From UBA7672 sp965279085 (lineage in GTDB: Bacteria; Pseudomonadota; Alphaproteobacteria; Caulobacterales; Hyphomonadaceae), in the NCBI GenBank assembly GCA_965279085.1, contig OZ257149.1, positions 3,410,001 through 3,474,000 on the forward strand: a DNA stretch of 64,000 nucleotides, written 5' to 3'. A program made the translations under genes and the position numbers. The notes beneath the pieces are model-generated. The model was given only the letters and a program-made list of their open reading frames with translations, was not told the origin of the DNA and ran no database searches. Positions 36,316 through 44,941 of this stretch are shown one piece after another (the first letter of the stretch is position 1; the number at the start of each line of letters is the position of its first letter).

Positions 36316-36734
36316 GGCGTAAGCTCCGTGGGGGCGTGGCCGAAGGCGCCGGCGATGATGAGGAAGACCCCAATGGCGACGGCGGGGATGTTGGAGAGTG
36401 AGTAAAGGCGGATGTTCGACGGGCTGTCGATCGGCAGTATGTGGCCGAGGGCGAGCATGCCGAGGCCCTCGATCGTCCACCACAGAGCGACCAGCGTCAC
36501 GAGCGCTGCGGCGATCGACGAGAAATCCCAGTGTGCGAGCAGTATGCCGAGGCCGACGAAGGCCGTGACCGATCCGATGCCGTGGATGAGGCCGGGCGAT
36601 GCCTTGATGCTCTTCAGCAGTGCGGCGGACAGGGACGGGCGGGTGAGCGGGATGGCGACGGCGACGAGGAAGACGCCGAGGAAAATCGCGAGCTTCAGGG
36701 TGAGCGGGTTCTGGACGTCGAGCAGGCTGTTCAT
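36312..36734 (-). CDS. Four-helix membrane protein upstream of thiC
   Basis: A 140-residue protein with four hydrophobic segments (about residues 12-30, 50-66, 73-95 and 113-130) and little else. No known family was recognised. The N-terminus MNSLLDVQNPLTLKLAIFLG has no cleavable signal character. It overlaps both the preceding PH-like gene and thiC by 4 bases, so translation is coupled with thiC. A thiamine-related role is suggested only by this linkage. Confidence 0.65.
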
Positions 36735-37288
36735 TGCATCGTCTCCCCGGCGGGCGACGTGAATGTCTCCTCGATGACGGCTTTCGCTTCGAGCGGGCGG
36801 TCGAGGAACTGCATGAGCAGGGCGTTCTTTTCCGCTTCGTCATCCTTGCGCGAGACGACGAGGCTGGTGGCGCGGGAAATTTCGATGGCGCGCACACCGT
36901 CGAACTCGGCGGCGGGCAGGGTTTCGACCACGTTGCCGGAGGGCGAGGCGGCGATGATGCGACGGTCGGTGATGGCGAAGTGCGCGGCGGCGGGCGGTTG
37001 CGGGTTGAGGCGCAGGAAGCAGCCGACGGCATAGACGGCCATGGCGGCGCCGAAGGCGGCGTAGATCGGGCCGAACACATTCATCGCGCCGGGCGGCGGC
37101 GCCTGTGCGGGGAAGAAGCTCTCCAGCGCGCGGAAGATCAGCAGGGCGGCGAGGATCGTGCCGGCTGCGCCGGTGACGCCCGCGATCAGTCGCTTGCGGC
37201 TGAGCGAGGCGTTGACCAGATCGGGCGAGACGCTGCCGCTCCACACGATGCGCTCGCCAGCTTCGAGATGTGGCGTCCAGATGCTCAC
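36731..37288 (-). CDS. PH-like membrane protein 2 of the thiC operon
   Basis: A 185-residue protein that begins WTPHLEAGERIVWSGSVSPD. Two transmembrane segments follow (about residues 35-55 and 71-92), then a soluble domain opening HFAITDRRIIAAS. The GE-x-x-x-W-S-G start and TDRR strand after a helical hairpin are typical of bacterial PH-like (bPH/YdbT-type) membrane proteins. Start is GTG at 37288, overlapping the upstream stop (GTGA). Function unknown. Confidence 0.68.
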   Translation of the reverse strand: MSIWTPHLEAGERIVWSGSVSPDLVNASLSRKRLIAGVTGAAGTILAALLIFRALESFFPAQAPPPGAMNVFGPIYAAFGAAMAVYAVGCFLRLNPQPPAAAHFAITDRRIIAASPSGNVVETLPAAEFDGVRAIEISRATSLVVSRKDDEAEKNALLMQFLDRPLEAKAVIEETFTSPAGETMQ

Positions 37289-37902
37289 TTCGTCCGGTCC
37301 TCAATGGGCTGGTCGATCTTCAGCGTCTTCTTGATTTTCTGCGCCAGCTCCAGCGGACGCTCGACGTTGAACAGGATGAAGGGCGGGTAGGCGCGAACCT
37401 TTCGCGTCGAGCGGTTGAGCCGGATGTGGCCGCGTTCCTTGGTGCCGGTCACGATGATGGGGTGTGGCGGCAGGTGCTGGCCCTCGGCCCGGCTCTCGCC
37501 ACGCTGGGCGACGATCCAGGTCGAGTCGGGCTTCAGGTCGTCAACCGAGATGACGCGCTCCGTCGACAGCATGGCGACCTGGCGCGAGGGGGTGTTCGAA
37601 CTCTGCCAGACGAACAGCGCGACGCGTCCCAGCAGCACAGCCGCCAGCACCCACGCAACCCCGTTGTACGTCGGGTTGCGGTTATCGAGCATCAGCACGA
37701 ACAGGAGTATCACGACGACAACGACGAGGCCGAACCGCAGGATCATGCCGCGATTGAAAGCGTTGAAGGCGCGGCCGCTGCCACGGCTCTGCCAGATGAC
37801 GTGCTCGCTCCTGAGCAGCTCGCCGCGCAGGCCGGGCAGCAGTTTTTCCACGGGGATCGCGCCGGGTGGCGGCGGCGTGTCGGGTCTGAGCGTGTCCGTC
37901 AC
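37285..37902 (-). CDS. PH-like membrane protein 1 of the thiC operon
   Basis: First gene behind the TPP riboswitch. The 205-residue protein has an N-terminal Pro-rich lead, LLRSEHVIWQSRGSGRAFN, two transmembrane segments (about 52-70 and 76-96), and a soluble domain (MLSTERVISVDDLKPDSTWIV). The overall layout matches its neighbour at 36731. The start is GTG at 37902, with AGGAG six bases upstream; an in-frame ATG at 37929 lies inside the riboswitch and was rejected. Function unknown. Confidence 0.68.
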   Translation of the reverse strand: MTDTLRPDTPPPPGAIPVEKLLPGLRGELLRSEHVIWQSRGSGRAFNAFNRGMILRFGLVVVVVILLFVLMLDNRNPTYNGVAWVLAAVLLGRVALFVWQSSNTPSRQVAMLSTERVISVDDLKPDSTWIVAQRGESRAEGQHLPPHPIIVTGTKERGHIRLNRSTRKVRAYPPFILFNVERPLELAQKIKKTLKIDQPIEDRTK

Positions 37903-37914
37903 TGTCGTCTCCTG

Positions 37915-38028
37915 TCCCTTCGCCGGCATGATCCGGATCAGGTGCTAAGGGTGCTCGCGCGGACACTTCCGGGCTTGTCACCCTTCGGCCCTGGCGCAGA
38001 TCTCAGCGAACGTCCGTTCGCGCCCCTC
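37915..38028 (-). promoter_or_regulatory. TPP riboswitch (THI element)
   Basis: Read on the minus strand, the leader carries the diagnostic blocks in order. These are GAGGGGCG (38028-38021); a short hairpin GCGAAC/GTTCGC running into CTGAGA (38006-38001); a long variable arm; ACCCTT (37952-37947); CCTGATCC (37942-37935); and ATGCCGGCGAAGGGA (37929-37915). This is the thiamine-pyrophosphate-binding consensus. The last block ends one base before the AGGAG ribosome site of the gene at 37902, so control is probably at translation initiation. It governs a four-gene chain ending in thiC. Confidence 0.93.
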
Positions 38029-38132
38029 GGATGGCGGCAAGCTATGCCGCGCGGGCCATCATTTCAACCGGGGCTTTCGTAAGGACAGTTGCGGCGCCAC
38101 TGTCGGTTCAGGAAGCGGCACGGGAATGCGCG

Positions 38133-39194
38133 ATGTGGCCTACAACACGCCTGCAGGAGCTGTTCGGGATCGAGCATCCGGTGGTGCAGGCGCCGATGGC
38201 GGGGGCCTCGACGACGGCGATGGCGGTTGCGGTCGCGAATGCGGGCGGGATGGGGTCGCTCGGCTGCGCGATGATGAGCGGTGAGCAGCTGAAGGCGGCG
38301 GCGGCCGAGGTGGCGGCGGGAACCAACCGCGCGGTGAACTTCAACTTCTTTGTGCATGAGGAGCCTGACTTGGCTCGGTACGATGCAGCGCCGATGATGG
38401 CTGCGCTGGCGCCGTTCTATGCGGAATACGGGCTGGGAGAACCCGCAGCGCCGAAGGCAGGCGCGCCTGCCTTCGACGATGGAATACTGGAAGTGCTGCT
38501 GGCGTGCGCGCCGAAGGTAGCGAGCTTTCATTTCGGGTTGCCGTCGGCGCGGGCCGTGGAGGCGCTGAAGCGGATCGGCACGAAGCTGATCGGCAATGCG
38601 ACCAACGTGGCGGAGGCGCGGGCGCTCGAGGCCGGCGGGATGGATGCGATCGTCGCACAGGGCGCGGAGGCGGGCGGGCATCGCGGCGCGTTCATCGGCG
38701 CGGCGCACGAGAATGACATGGGAACGATGGCGCTGGTCCCGCTGGTGGTGGATGCGGTCAAAATCCCGGTGATCGCGGCGGGCGGGATCTTTGATGGACG
38801 TGGCGTGGCGGCGGCTTTCATGCTGGGCGCATCGGGGGCGCAGATCGGGTCGGCCTTCTTGCGCTCGCCGGAGAGTATTGCTCCGGCGCTGCACAAGCAG
38901 GCGCTGGCGGATACGCCCGACAATGCAACGAAGCTGACGCGGCTGTTTTCGGGGCGCGCAGCGCGGTCGATCCGCAACAGGCTGATGCGCGAACTGGCGA
39001 CGCATGAGGAAGATGCTGCGCCGTTTCCGACGCAGCGCGCCGTGGTCACGCCGCTGGCCAAGGCGGCGGCAGACCGTGGCTCGGCGGATTTCATGCAGCT
39101 GTGGAGCGGGCAGGCGGGGTTGCGCGCGGAGGATGCGCCGTCTGCGCAGATTTTCCGGCGCATCTGCAACGAGGCGCTGGCGCTGCTGCGCTGA
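38133..39194 (+). CDS. Nitronate monooxygenase family protein
   Basis: FMN-dependent TIM-barrel enzyme oxidising alkyl nitronates; close paralogues include enoyl reductase FabK. Motifs: VVQAPMAGASTTAMAVAVAN, SFHFGLPSARAVEALK, AQGAEAGGHRGAF, and IPVIAAGGIFDGRGVAAAFMLGASGAQIGSAFL. Length 353 residues. The ATG at 38133 (MWPTTRLQELFGIEHP) matches family starts. It is divergent from the TPP riboswitch operon and convergent with the gene at 39198. Confidence 0.87.
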   Translation: MWPTTRLQELFGIEHPVVQAPMAGASTTAMAVAVANAGGMGSLGCAMMSGEQLKAAAAEVAAGTNRAVNFNFFVHEEPDLARYDAAPMMAALAPFYAEYGLGEPAAPKAGAPAFDDGILEVLLACAPKVASFHFGLPSARAVEALKRIGTKLIGNATNVAEARALEAGGMDAIVAQGAEAGGHRGAFIGAAHENDMGTMALVPLVVDAVKIPVIAAGGIFDGRGVAAAFMLGASGAQIGSAFLRSPESIAPALHKQALADTPDNATKLTRLFSGRAARSIRNRLMRELATHEEDAAPFPTQRAVVTPLAKAAADRGSADFMQLWSGQAGLRAEDAPSAQIFRRICNEALALLR

Positions 39195-39197
39195 CGG

Positions 39198-40262
39198 CTA
39201 CTCGGCCGGGCAGTTGGCCCAGTGAGCGGCGAGGGCGTTCTTCCATGTCGCCTCGCCCTCCGAGCCGGTCGCGACGCCGGTCAACCTCAGCAGGAAGTTG
39301 TCGTAGCCGGAATGGTTGGGGCGGCCGAGGCGGGCTTCGATGACATGGCCGTATTTCGAGTCCGTGATGATCTCGCCGCCGCGATCGCCGAGCACGGGGT
39401 CGGTGAAGGCGGGACCGGAGATGCGGAAGTGGTTCTTTGCACCCTTGTCCGAGCTGTAGAGAAACTTGGCCTTCGCCTCACCGAGAATCTGCACGACCGG
39501 TGGCGCGGTATCGGGCCAGGCCATGGCGAGGCCGAAGGCGAAGTCGGCCTTGGCGCGAGGCCCGTGCAGCGCGAACTCGGCCAGGTCGAAATCATACATG
39601 CGCCATGGCCGCGGCGGTATGAGATGGGTTTCAGCTGGCGGTGCCGACGGATCGCCAAGGCGGACCAGCAGCTCTCCAGGCGGCTTCACTTGGAGCCAGG
39701 CTTGCGGAAGCTGTGTCGAGTCACGTTGCAGTCGTCCACCGACCAGCTGCGATACTTCCTCGCCGGGCCGGAAGAATTTTGCGGTGACGTAGGCTGCGTC
39801 CGTGCATGGCGCGACCATCTTGGCGACGTGGAGTTCATCGGATGCTGCGACGTGCACGATGATCCGCTCCAGCTTCGAGCCGTTCTGGTTGGAGCGGACA
39901 TAGGAGAGCGTCGTGCCGGTCTCATGCTCCCAGGCAATGATCGGGCCGGAACTCGACGCGACAAGTTTGTCTTCCTGCGCCAGAAGCGGCAGCGCGAAGC
40001 TGACGATGGCCATGGTGAGCAGGCAGCCAAGCGCGGCGATGAGGCGAAGGCGCAACTGCGGCTGGAGCTTCTTCTCTTCCGGCCCTGCATTGGCGCCGGG
40101 CCAGAAGGCCGTGGCGAAGATGTTGGTGTAGACAAGGCGCGGTTTCGGCAGGTCCGGCTTGCGCAGGCGTTCGATGCGGTAAGAGAGCCGGATCGCTAGA
40201 ATCCAGAAGGCGAGCGCGGCGATCGCCAGCAGACCCATGCCAATGGCGAGTGCAGTTACCAT
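39198..40262 (-). CDS. Membrane-anchored protein of unknown function
   Basis: A 354-residue protein with two N-terminal transmembrane segments (about 3-25 and 74-94) around a basic cytoplasmic loop, then a large, probably periplasmic domain with no recognised family (RPWRMYDFDLAEFALHGPRA, DRGGEIITDSKYGHVIEARLG). It is third in a minus-strand run after the thioesterase-like gene and a PH-like membrane protein, with gaps of 10 and 51 bases. Confidence 0.55.
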   Translation of the reverse strand: MVTALAIGMGLLAIAALAFWILAIRLSYRIERLRKPDLPKPRLVYTNIFATAFWPGANAGPEEKKLQPQLRLRLIAALGCLLTMAIVSFALPLLAQEDKLVASSSGPIIAWEHETGTTLSYVRSNQNGSKLERIIVHVAASDELHVAKMVAPCTDAAYVTAKFFRPGEEVSQLVGGRLQRDSTQLPQAWLQVKPPGELLVRLGDPSAPPAETHLIPPRPWRMYDFDLAEFALHGPRAKADFAFGLAMAWPDTAPPVVQILGEAKAKFLYSSDKGAKNHFRISGPAFTDPVLGDRGGEIITDSKYGHVIEARLGRPNHSGYDNFLLRLTGVATGSEGEATWKNALAAHWANCPAE

Positions 40263-40313
40263 GGCGCGATTTGCGCCGATGCGGGGCGCGGCGTCCAGCC
40301 CGTCGTCGGCAAA

Positions 40314-40976
40314 TCAGGTTCCGGCCTCTCTGACGCTCAATTCATCGACCATGCGCGCATAGGTATCGACGAACGCGTCAGGTGCGATGTGTTTGACGAT
40401 CAAATACGCAACGTCGCGAGGTTTTGCGATTCCGTAGAAGCCGGGATCGGGTCTTGCGTCATGAGCCATGCTGATTGCTGCACCCAAGCCCCTTCCGAAT
40501 TGGCGTTCTTCCTTGCCGAACAGGATTGAGCCAAACTCTTCTCCGTCGACCCTGAGTCTTCGGATTTTGCAGGTCTTGAGCAGAAACGGAAAATACTGGC
40601 GAAGGATGACCGCTCTTCGGTCTGTCACGGCATACACCTCCATCTGAGGTCCATAACGCAGCGTGCCGATCAGATATGCACAGGGGCCAAAGCAAACTAT
40701 GCACCCAACCGGGAACGCCATCGGACCCAGCGCGGCCGTGATTGGGTGGGCCAAAGCAAAGATCGCCAACCCGAACACAATCAACTGCGGAACAAAAATC
40801 CAAATCAGCAGAGGAATGGGTCGCCTACCGGAACCGTGGGATGCCCACAAAAGAGTCTCGCCGCTATCGAGGCGAGGACCGATGACGAGGGCAGCGGCGG
40901 TAGGCCTGGCTTCCGTCTCATCCCGGTCAGCCTTTGGCTGCGCCTGCTTTTCCCAGTTGCCGATCTCTTTCGCCAT
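40314..40976 (-). CDS. PH-like membrane protein 3
   Basis: A 220-residue protein with a charged N-terminus, LDSGETLLWASHGSGRRPI, two transmembrane segments (about 55-75 and 83-105), then MEVYAVTDRRAVILRQYFPF. The same GE-x-x-x-W-x-S start and TDRR strand appear in the gene at 36731, and the GSGR sequence in the gene at 37285, so the three look related. It begins ten bases after the thioesterase-like gene. Function unknown. Confidence 0.68.
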   Translation of the reverse strand: MAKEIGNWEKQAQPKADRDETEARPTAAALVIGPRLDSGETLLWASHGSGRRPIPLLIWIFVPQLIVFGLAIFALAHPITAALGPMAFPVGCIVCFGPCAYLIGTLRYGPQMEVYAVTDRRAVILRQYFPFLLKTCKIRRLRVDGEEFGSILFGKEERQFGRGLGAAISMAHDARPDPGFYGIAKPRDVAYLIVKHIAPDAFVDTYARMVDELSVREAGT

Positions 40977-40985
40977 TCTCTCCGC

Positions 40986-41744
40986 TTACAGCTCCTTCGG
41001 CGCCGCGTGTTGGTCGATCTGGATCCAGGTCTGTTCGGAGAAGGCGAGGAGGTTTCCAGCTTCGTCGAAGAGGGCGGTGCCGGCGAAACGCTTGCGGCGG
41101 TCTTGGCCCTTCGACCAGGCGATGGCGACGATGGGGGCGTCTGGCGTTGGGCGCGCGAGGATTTTCGTGGACATGCGGCCGAGGAGGATCGGCTCCTTCT
41201 CGATGGCGAAGGCGCCGGGACAATCGAGAGCAGCCCAGATGAATTCGGGTGCGATGCGGCCGGAGCTATCGGCGAGATCGGGCGTCGGCTGCCACGGGGC
41301 GGCGACGATCGGAAAGGTGTTGGGGTTGTCGAGGCCGGACGGCTCCTTGAGCCAGTCGGGGAAGATGCGCAGGCCGTCGCCCGCGGCGCGGGCGGGGCCG
41401 CAGACGAAGCAATGCGGAAGCACGTGATCCTCCGTGCCGCGATAGGTGGCGGAGGCGACGGTGGCGGCCTCAATGCCCGGCGATTTCACGTCGGGTGTTT
41501 CGAGGCGGGTCGGCTTTACCGTCATGATGAGGATGCGGGTAGCAGCATCGTCTGTCATGATGTCGAGGTCGTCGCCGTTGGTGTGGACGCGCAGCGTGGC
41601 GTCGAGCGGGATAGCCGCGCGAAGGGTAGCTTCGACGGCGTCAGCTTTCGGCAGGAATTGCGCGGCGAGGCCGGCGGAGTAGCCACCATTGCCGCTGTCG
41701 TGCGGGCCGTTGAAACGCTTCGCGATACGGATGGTCTCGGACAT
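40986..41744 (-). CDS. Hotdog-fold thioesterase-like protein
   Basis: A 252-residue protein with features of double-hotdog acyl-CoA thioesterase-like proteins: FNGPHDSGNGGYSAGLAA near the start, a central HCFVCGPARAAGDGLRIFP block (about residues 109-128), and LARPTPDAPIVAIAWSKGQDRRKRF near the end. No catalytic residue could be assigned with confidence. The ATG at 41744 (MSETIRIAKRF) is preferred to an earlier ATG at 41840 that would overlap the divergent spacer and the upstream gene. It heads the run with the PH-like gene at 40314 and the gene at 39198. Confidence 0.6.
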   Translation of the reverse strand: MSETIRIAKRFNGPHDSGNGGYSAGLAAQFLPKADAVEATLRAAIPLDATLRVHTNGDDLDIMTDDAATRILIMTVKPTRLETPDVKSPGIEAATVASATYRGTEDHVLPHCFVCGPARAAGDGLRIFPDWLKEPSGLDNPNTFPIVAAPWQPTPDLADSSGRIAPEFIWAALDCPGAFAIEKEPILLGRMSTKILARPTPDAPIVAIAWSKGQDRRKRFAGTALFDEAGNLLAFSEQTWIQIDQHAAPKEL

Positions 41745-41793
41745 GCGTAGAGTGTATGCGCCAGCGGGCCATACGCAAAGCGCTGCTGGATAA

Positions 41794-42033
41794 CTAGTTC
41801 CGGTCGTGGTGGTGGCCTGTGCCGTCTTGATGGTACTCATCGTCGCTGATGGAGCAGTGGTGGTGGCCGTCGCGGTCGTAGTATTTGTGAAGGCCGAAGG
41901 CGCAGTCGCCGTCGAGGTATTCGAGGTCGCTGTAGAGCGACAGAGCTGTGCCGAACAGGGCGAGTTCGTCGGTGGTGCAGGCCCCCAGCGCGGGGGCGGC
42001 GGCTAACGCGGCGAGAGCTATCCGGAGCTTCAT
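41794..42033 (-). CDS. Small His/Asp-rich lipoprotein
   Basis: A 79-residue protein with a signal peptide ending in lipobox ALGAC (Cys 19), then TTDELALFGTAL and a C-terminus rich in His and Asp (YYDRDGHHHC...GTGHHHDRN). Metal binding is plausible. It starts two bases after the stop of the persulfide dioxygenase/rhodanese gene and resembles the lipoprotein at 43121 in its post-lipobox sequence. Confidence 0.7.
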   Translation of the reverse strand: MKLRIALAALAAAPALGACTTDELALFGTALSLYSDLEYLDGDCAFGLHKYYDRDGHHHCSISDDEYHQDGTGHHHDRN

Positions 42034-42035
42034 GA

Positions 42036-43076
42036 CTATTTCTCCACCGCGAGACCCGCTTCGCGCCAGGCTTTCATGCCGCCGTCGAGGGCGGTTGCGT
42101 GCATGAAGCCGAGCGAGCGGAGCGTGGCGGCGGCAAGCGTCGAGATCTTGCCGAATTCGCAGACGGCGACGATGCGGATGGTGGGGTCGGGGAAAGCGTC
42201 GTTGACGCGGAGTTCAAGCTGACCGCGCGGCAGGAACATCGCGCCGGGCAGGTGGCCCGCGTCGAACTGGTCGCGCTCGCGCACGTCAACGACGATGAGG
42301 TTGTTCGGGCGGGCGGCGAGGCGGGTGGAAAGTTCGGTCATCGACATGAAGGGTGTTGCGGCGCCAGCCTCGGCGAGCAACTGGGCGACGGACTTCTTGC
42401 CGCTCATGTTCACGCGCAGCGCTTCGGTAAGGTGGGTCGGCGCCTTGATGTCGAGGGCGTGCATCATGGCGACGAACTCGGCGCGGTCTGTCTTCTGCAG
42501 GCGTGGGTTGGTGGCGATCTCCTCGCCGATGGTGGAGCCGGTGCGGCCCTTGTATTCGTGGGCGGGGTAGACCTGCGTGGCCGGATCGAGCTTCAGCAGC
42601 TTGTTGAAGAGGCTCTCATAGAGATGCTCGGGGTCGCCGGTGGGCAGATCAGTGCGGCCGGTGCCGCCCATGAGCAGCGTATCGCCAGTGAAGACATGCT
42701 GGCCATTCTCGACCTTCACGACGAGGCAAGTTGAATCGGACGTGTGCCCGGGCGTCGCGATTGCCTGCACGCGCAGGTCGCCCACCATGATCATGTCGCC
42801 GTCGTCGAGGCGGAGATCAACAAAGGGCGCGGCCGAGAGATGGCTCATCACCACCTGTGCGTTGAGCGCCTTGCCGATCTCGCGCGCGGCTGAGAAGTGG
42901 TCGGCGTGCGTGTGTGTGTCGATTGCATACCGGAGGGTGAGGCCGTGCTTCGAGGCGAGGCCGCGATAGCGCTCGACGGCGCTGATCTCCGGATCAATGA
43001 CGGCGGCGATGTGCGTCTTCGGACAGCCGAGCAGGTAGGACCTGCAGCCGCCGACTTCGATGGTTTCGAGGATCAT
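42036..43076 (-). CDS. Persulfide dioxygenase-rhodanese fusion
   Basis: N-terminal metallo-beta-lactamase fold of the ETHE1 type: THTHADHF (His 55, His 57, Asp 59, His 60), TPGHTSDSTCLVV and FTGDTLLMGGTGRTD. The C-terminal rhodanese domain has IVVDVRERDQFDAGHLPGA and active-site Cys near 306 (VAVCEFGK). Such fusions oxidise glutathione persulfide to sulfite and shuttle sulfane sulfur. Length 346 residues. Together with cysI and cysH it suggests active sulfide and sulfite handling, though the two loci are 16 kb apart. It is flanked by two small lipoprotein genes. Confidence 0.9.
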   Translation of the reverse strand: MILETIEVGGCRSYLLGCPKTHIAAVIDPEISAVERYRGLASKHGLTLRYAIDTHTHADHFSAAREIGKALNAQVVMSHLSAAPFVDLRLDDGDMIMVGDLRVQAIATPGHTSDSTCLVVKVENGQHVFTGDTLLMGGTGRTDLPTGDPEHLYESLFNKLLKLDPATQVYPAHEYKGRTGSTIGEEIATNPRLQKTDRAEFVAMMHALDIKAPTHLTEALRVNMSGKKSVAQLLAEAGAATPFMSMTELSTRLAARPNNLIVVDVRERDQFDAGHLPGAMFLPRGQLELRVNDAFPDPTIRIVAVCEFGKISTLAAATLRSLGFMHATALDGGMKAWREAGLAVEK

Positions 43077-43120
43077 GACCCGTCTCCCGCGCTGGTTCTA
43101 GCGGTGCGGGCAGGAGCGCG

Positions 43121-43489
43121 CTAGTCGTCGCGCTGGCCGTCGCGATAACCATCGCGATAGCCGTCCCGGTATTCATCGTCGACGCGCCGGTCGTGACGGT
43201 CATGATGGTCGCGGTCGTCGTAATCCGTCGCTGTGACGGGAAAAGCGCAGTAAGAATGGCCGCCGGGGTGCATGTTGTAGCCCACCTGCTGATAGGAATA
43301 TTGCGGGTAGGACACGGCCAGCGAGTCCGGCACGAACTCGCGATACATGCCGGCCGGACACGGCGGGTTCATCTGGTTGTCGAGTTCGTAAGCGAGCTCA
43401 TTCATGCCGTAGGCGAACGCTTCGAGGTCTTCGGTCGCGCACGCGCCCAGGCACACCACGAACGGCGCGATCATCAGTATTGGTTTCAA
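43121..43489 (-). CDS. Small lipoprotein with Asp/Arg/Tyr-rich tail
   Basis: About 122 residues. The signal peptide ends CLGAC, followed by ATEDLEAFAYGM, and the C-terminus has tandem YRDG units (EYRDGYRDGYRDGQRDD) after a DDRDHHDRHDRR segment. The start is TTG at 43489, preceded by GGGGAG, or the ATG 15 bases on. The post-lipobox sequence resembles that of the lipoprotein at 41794. Confidence 0.68.
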   Translation of the reverse strand: MKPILMIAPFVVCLGACATEDLEAFAYGMNELAYELDNQMNPPCPAGMYREFVPDSLAVSYPQYSYQQVGYNMHPGGHSYCAFPVTATDYDDRDHHDRHDRRVDDEYRDGYRDGYRDGQRDD

Positions 43490-43659
43490 GGTCGGCTCCC
43501 CGCATTCCCTTCCCAAGTCTATTGATCTTGGATTTGTTGGCGAAATCCAGGCAAGACATCGTTATTCGCGAGGAATTCCCGAAGGCTTCGTACACAACCC
43601 AGAGCAGCATGCTGGAACGTGCATCTGCTGTGGCCGTTCGCCAGAACAGGAGAGCCGGC

Positions 43660-43815
43660 ATGGCGACGCAGACGCGGGACACATCCAGTCAGCCCCCGCA
43701 GGTCGAGAAGGATCCGCACGGGACGCCGGTCTCGAGCTATATCGGACTGGCGATCATCGCAGCGATTGCGCTCGCGATGATCGTGCTTCAGGCGGACGGA
43801 TCGCCGGGGTTCTAG
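43660..43815 (+). CDS. 51-residue single-pass membrane protein
   Basis: The ATG at 43660 is preceded by AGGAGAG. The protein has a polar N-terminus (MATQTRDTSSQPPQVEKD) and one transmembrane helix (about 28-44, IGLAIIAAIALAMIVLQ). Its stop overlaps the convergent DUF1697 gene. No family recognised. Confidence 0.6.
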   Translation: MATQTRDTSSQPPQVEKDPHGTPVSSYIGLAIIAAIALAMIVLQADGSPGF

Positions 43816-44348
43816 TCTTCAAGCATCGCCTGCAGTTTCAACACCGTGTTCCAGTTCCTCGCGGTGCCGGTGACCAGCTTTTTTGGCAGGATCAGTTTCG
43901 ACTGGCCGATGGAGGGGCCGTAGTCGATATAGATTTCGCGGCCGACGACTTTCAGCTGTTCGCCCTTGTCGTATTTCGCGCGGAAGCCCTTGAGCCAGGT
44001 GTCGATCGCCTTGGCGTCGGGCGCGGTCTTGCAGACGAGGCAGACGAGATGGGCAGGGTCTTCCTTGGCTTTCTTCAGGAAGGGGTTGGCCTTGATGATC
44101 GCAGCCCATTCATCCGGGTTGCGGACCATGACTTCGGAAAAGAGGCCGAAGGTCTTCTCGATCCTGGCTTCGAGCGTGGCTTCAAGTTTGGCGTCGGCGG
44201 TTTTCTTCGTGTCGAAGACAAGATTGCCGGAGGCGACGAGGGTGCGCGCGTTCTCGTAGCCGAGCTTTTCGGCCGCTTCCTTCAGCTCCTTCATCGTGAC
44301 CTTGCGGCCGCCGACGTTCACGGCGCGGAGGAGGGCGACGTAGCGCAT
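43812..44348 (-). CDS. DUF1697 family protein
   Basis: A 178-residue protein with the family start MRYVALLRAVNVGGRKVTMKEL, then ARTLVASGNLVFDT and KLILPKKLVTGTARNWNTV near the end. DUF1697 has a ferredoxin-like fold and unknown function. Its ATG overlaps the preceding GNAT gene stop. Confidence 0.88.
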   Translation of the reverse strand: MRYVALLRAVNVGGRKVTMKELKEAAEKLGYENARTLVASGNLVFDTKKTADAKLEATLEARIEKTFGLFSEVMVRNPDEWAAIIKANPFLKKAKEDPAHLVCLVCKTAPDAKAIDTWLKGFRAKYDKGEQLKVVGREIYIDYGPSIGQSKLILPKKLVTGTARNWNTVLKLQAMLED

Positions 44349-44941
44349 CAGGAAAGCGTCTTGCGCATTTCGGCGAGGTGGAAGTCGCGCGTGGTTTCGC
44401 CGGAGGTTTCGCTGAAGGGGAACGGAAGCGTGGCGCCGGTGAGCTTGTAGCCACGGCGTTCGTACCAGGCGATGAGCGCGGTGCGCAGGTTGATGACGGT
44501 CATCACCATCTGGTTGGCGCCCCAGAGTTCCTGCACGCGGCGTTCGGCTTCCGCGATCACCATCTTGCCGAGGCCGGCGCCGTGCGTGTGAGGCTCGATG
44601 GCGAACATGCCGAAATAGGCGGCGTGCACATCCGAGCGCGGCAGCTCGGGCTTTGTGGACGTGTAATCAGGCGCCACTCCGGGTTCATGCTCGCGTGCGA
44701 GCCCCTGCACCAGGCAGCAGCCTGCGAGCTTGCCGTCGATCTCGGCAACCAGGAAGCGCGTGTCCTCGCGGGCGACGAGGTCGGAGATTTCCGCGTCGCT
44801 GGTGCGCGGCCCGGTGAGCAGGTGGGCCTCGGAGGTCCAGCTGCCAGCGATGTCAGCGCTGCGATAGGCGCGCTCGATCAGGCCGACGAGCGCGGGAACG
44901 TCGGACTGGCGGGCATAGCGGAAGGTGGCGGCGTCGGTCAT
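44348..44941 (-). CDS. GNAT family N-acetyltransferase
   Basis: Acyl-CoA-dependent transferase. The fold is marked by FRYARQSDVPALVGLIERAYR at the start, YFGMFAIEPHTHGAGLGKMVIAEAE (acetyl-CoA loop with G-x-G-x-G variant), and NLRTALIAWYERRGYKLTG. Length 197 residues. The ATG at 44941 begins the domain; the upstream open frame is a shadow. It is operonic with DUF1697. Substrate unknown. Confidence 0.9.
   Translation of the reverse strand: MTDAATFRYARQSDVPALVGLIERAYRSADIAGSWTSEAHLLTGPRTSDAEISDLVAREDTRFLVAEIDGKLAGCCLVQGLAREHEPGVAPDYTSTKPELPRSDVHAAYFGMFAIEPHTHGAGLGKMVIAEAERRVQELWGANQMVMTVINLRTALIAWYERRGYKLTGATLPFPFSETSGETTRDFHLAEMRKTLS

Noticed and set aside
36316..37080. Upstream extension of the thiC frame
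   Set aside because: Low-complexity Pro/Arg/Ser sequence antisense-like to GC codons, lying over two well-supported genes; ThiC starts at MNKHIDPK.
37903..37929. ATG at 37929 as start of the first thiC-operon gene
   Set aside because: It lies inside the conserved 3' block of the TPP riboswitch; GTG at 37902 has AGGAG at correct spacing.
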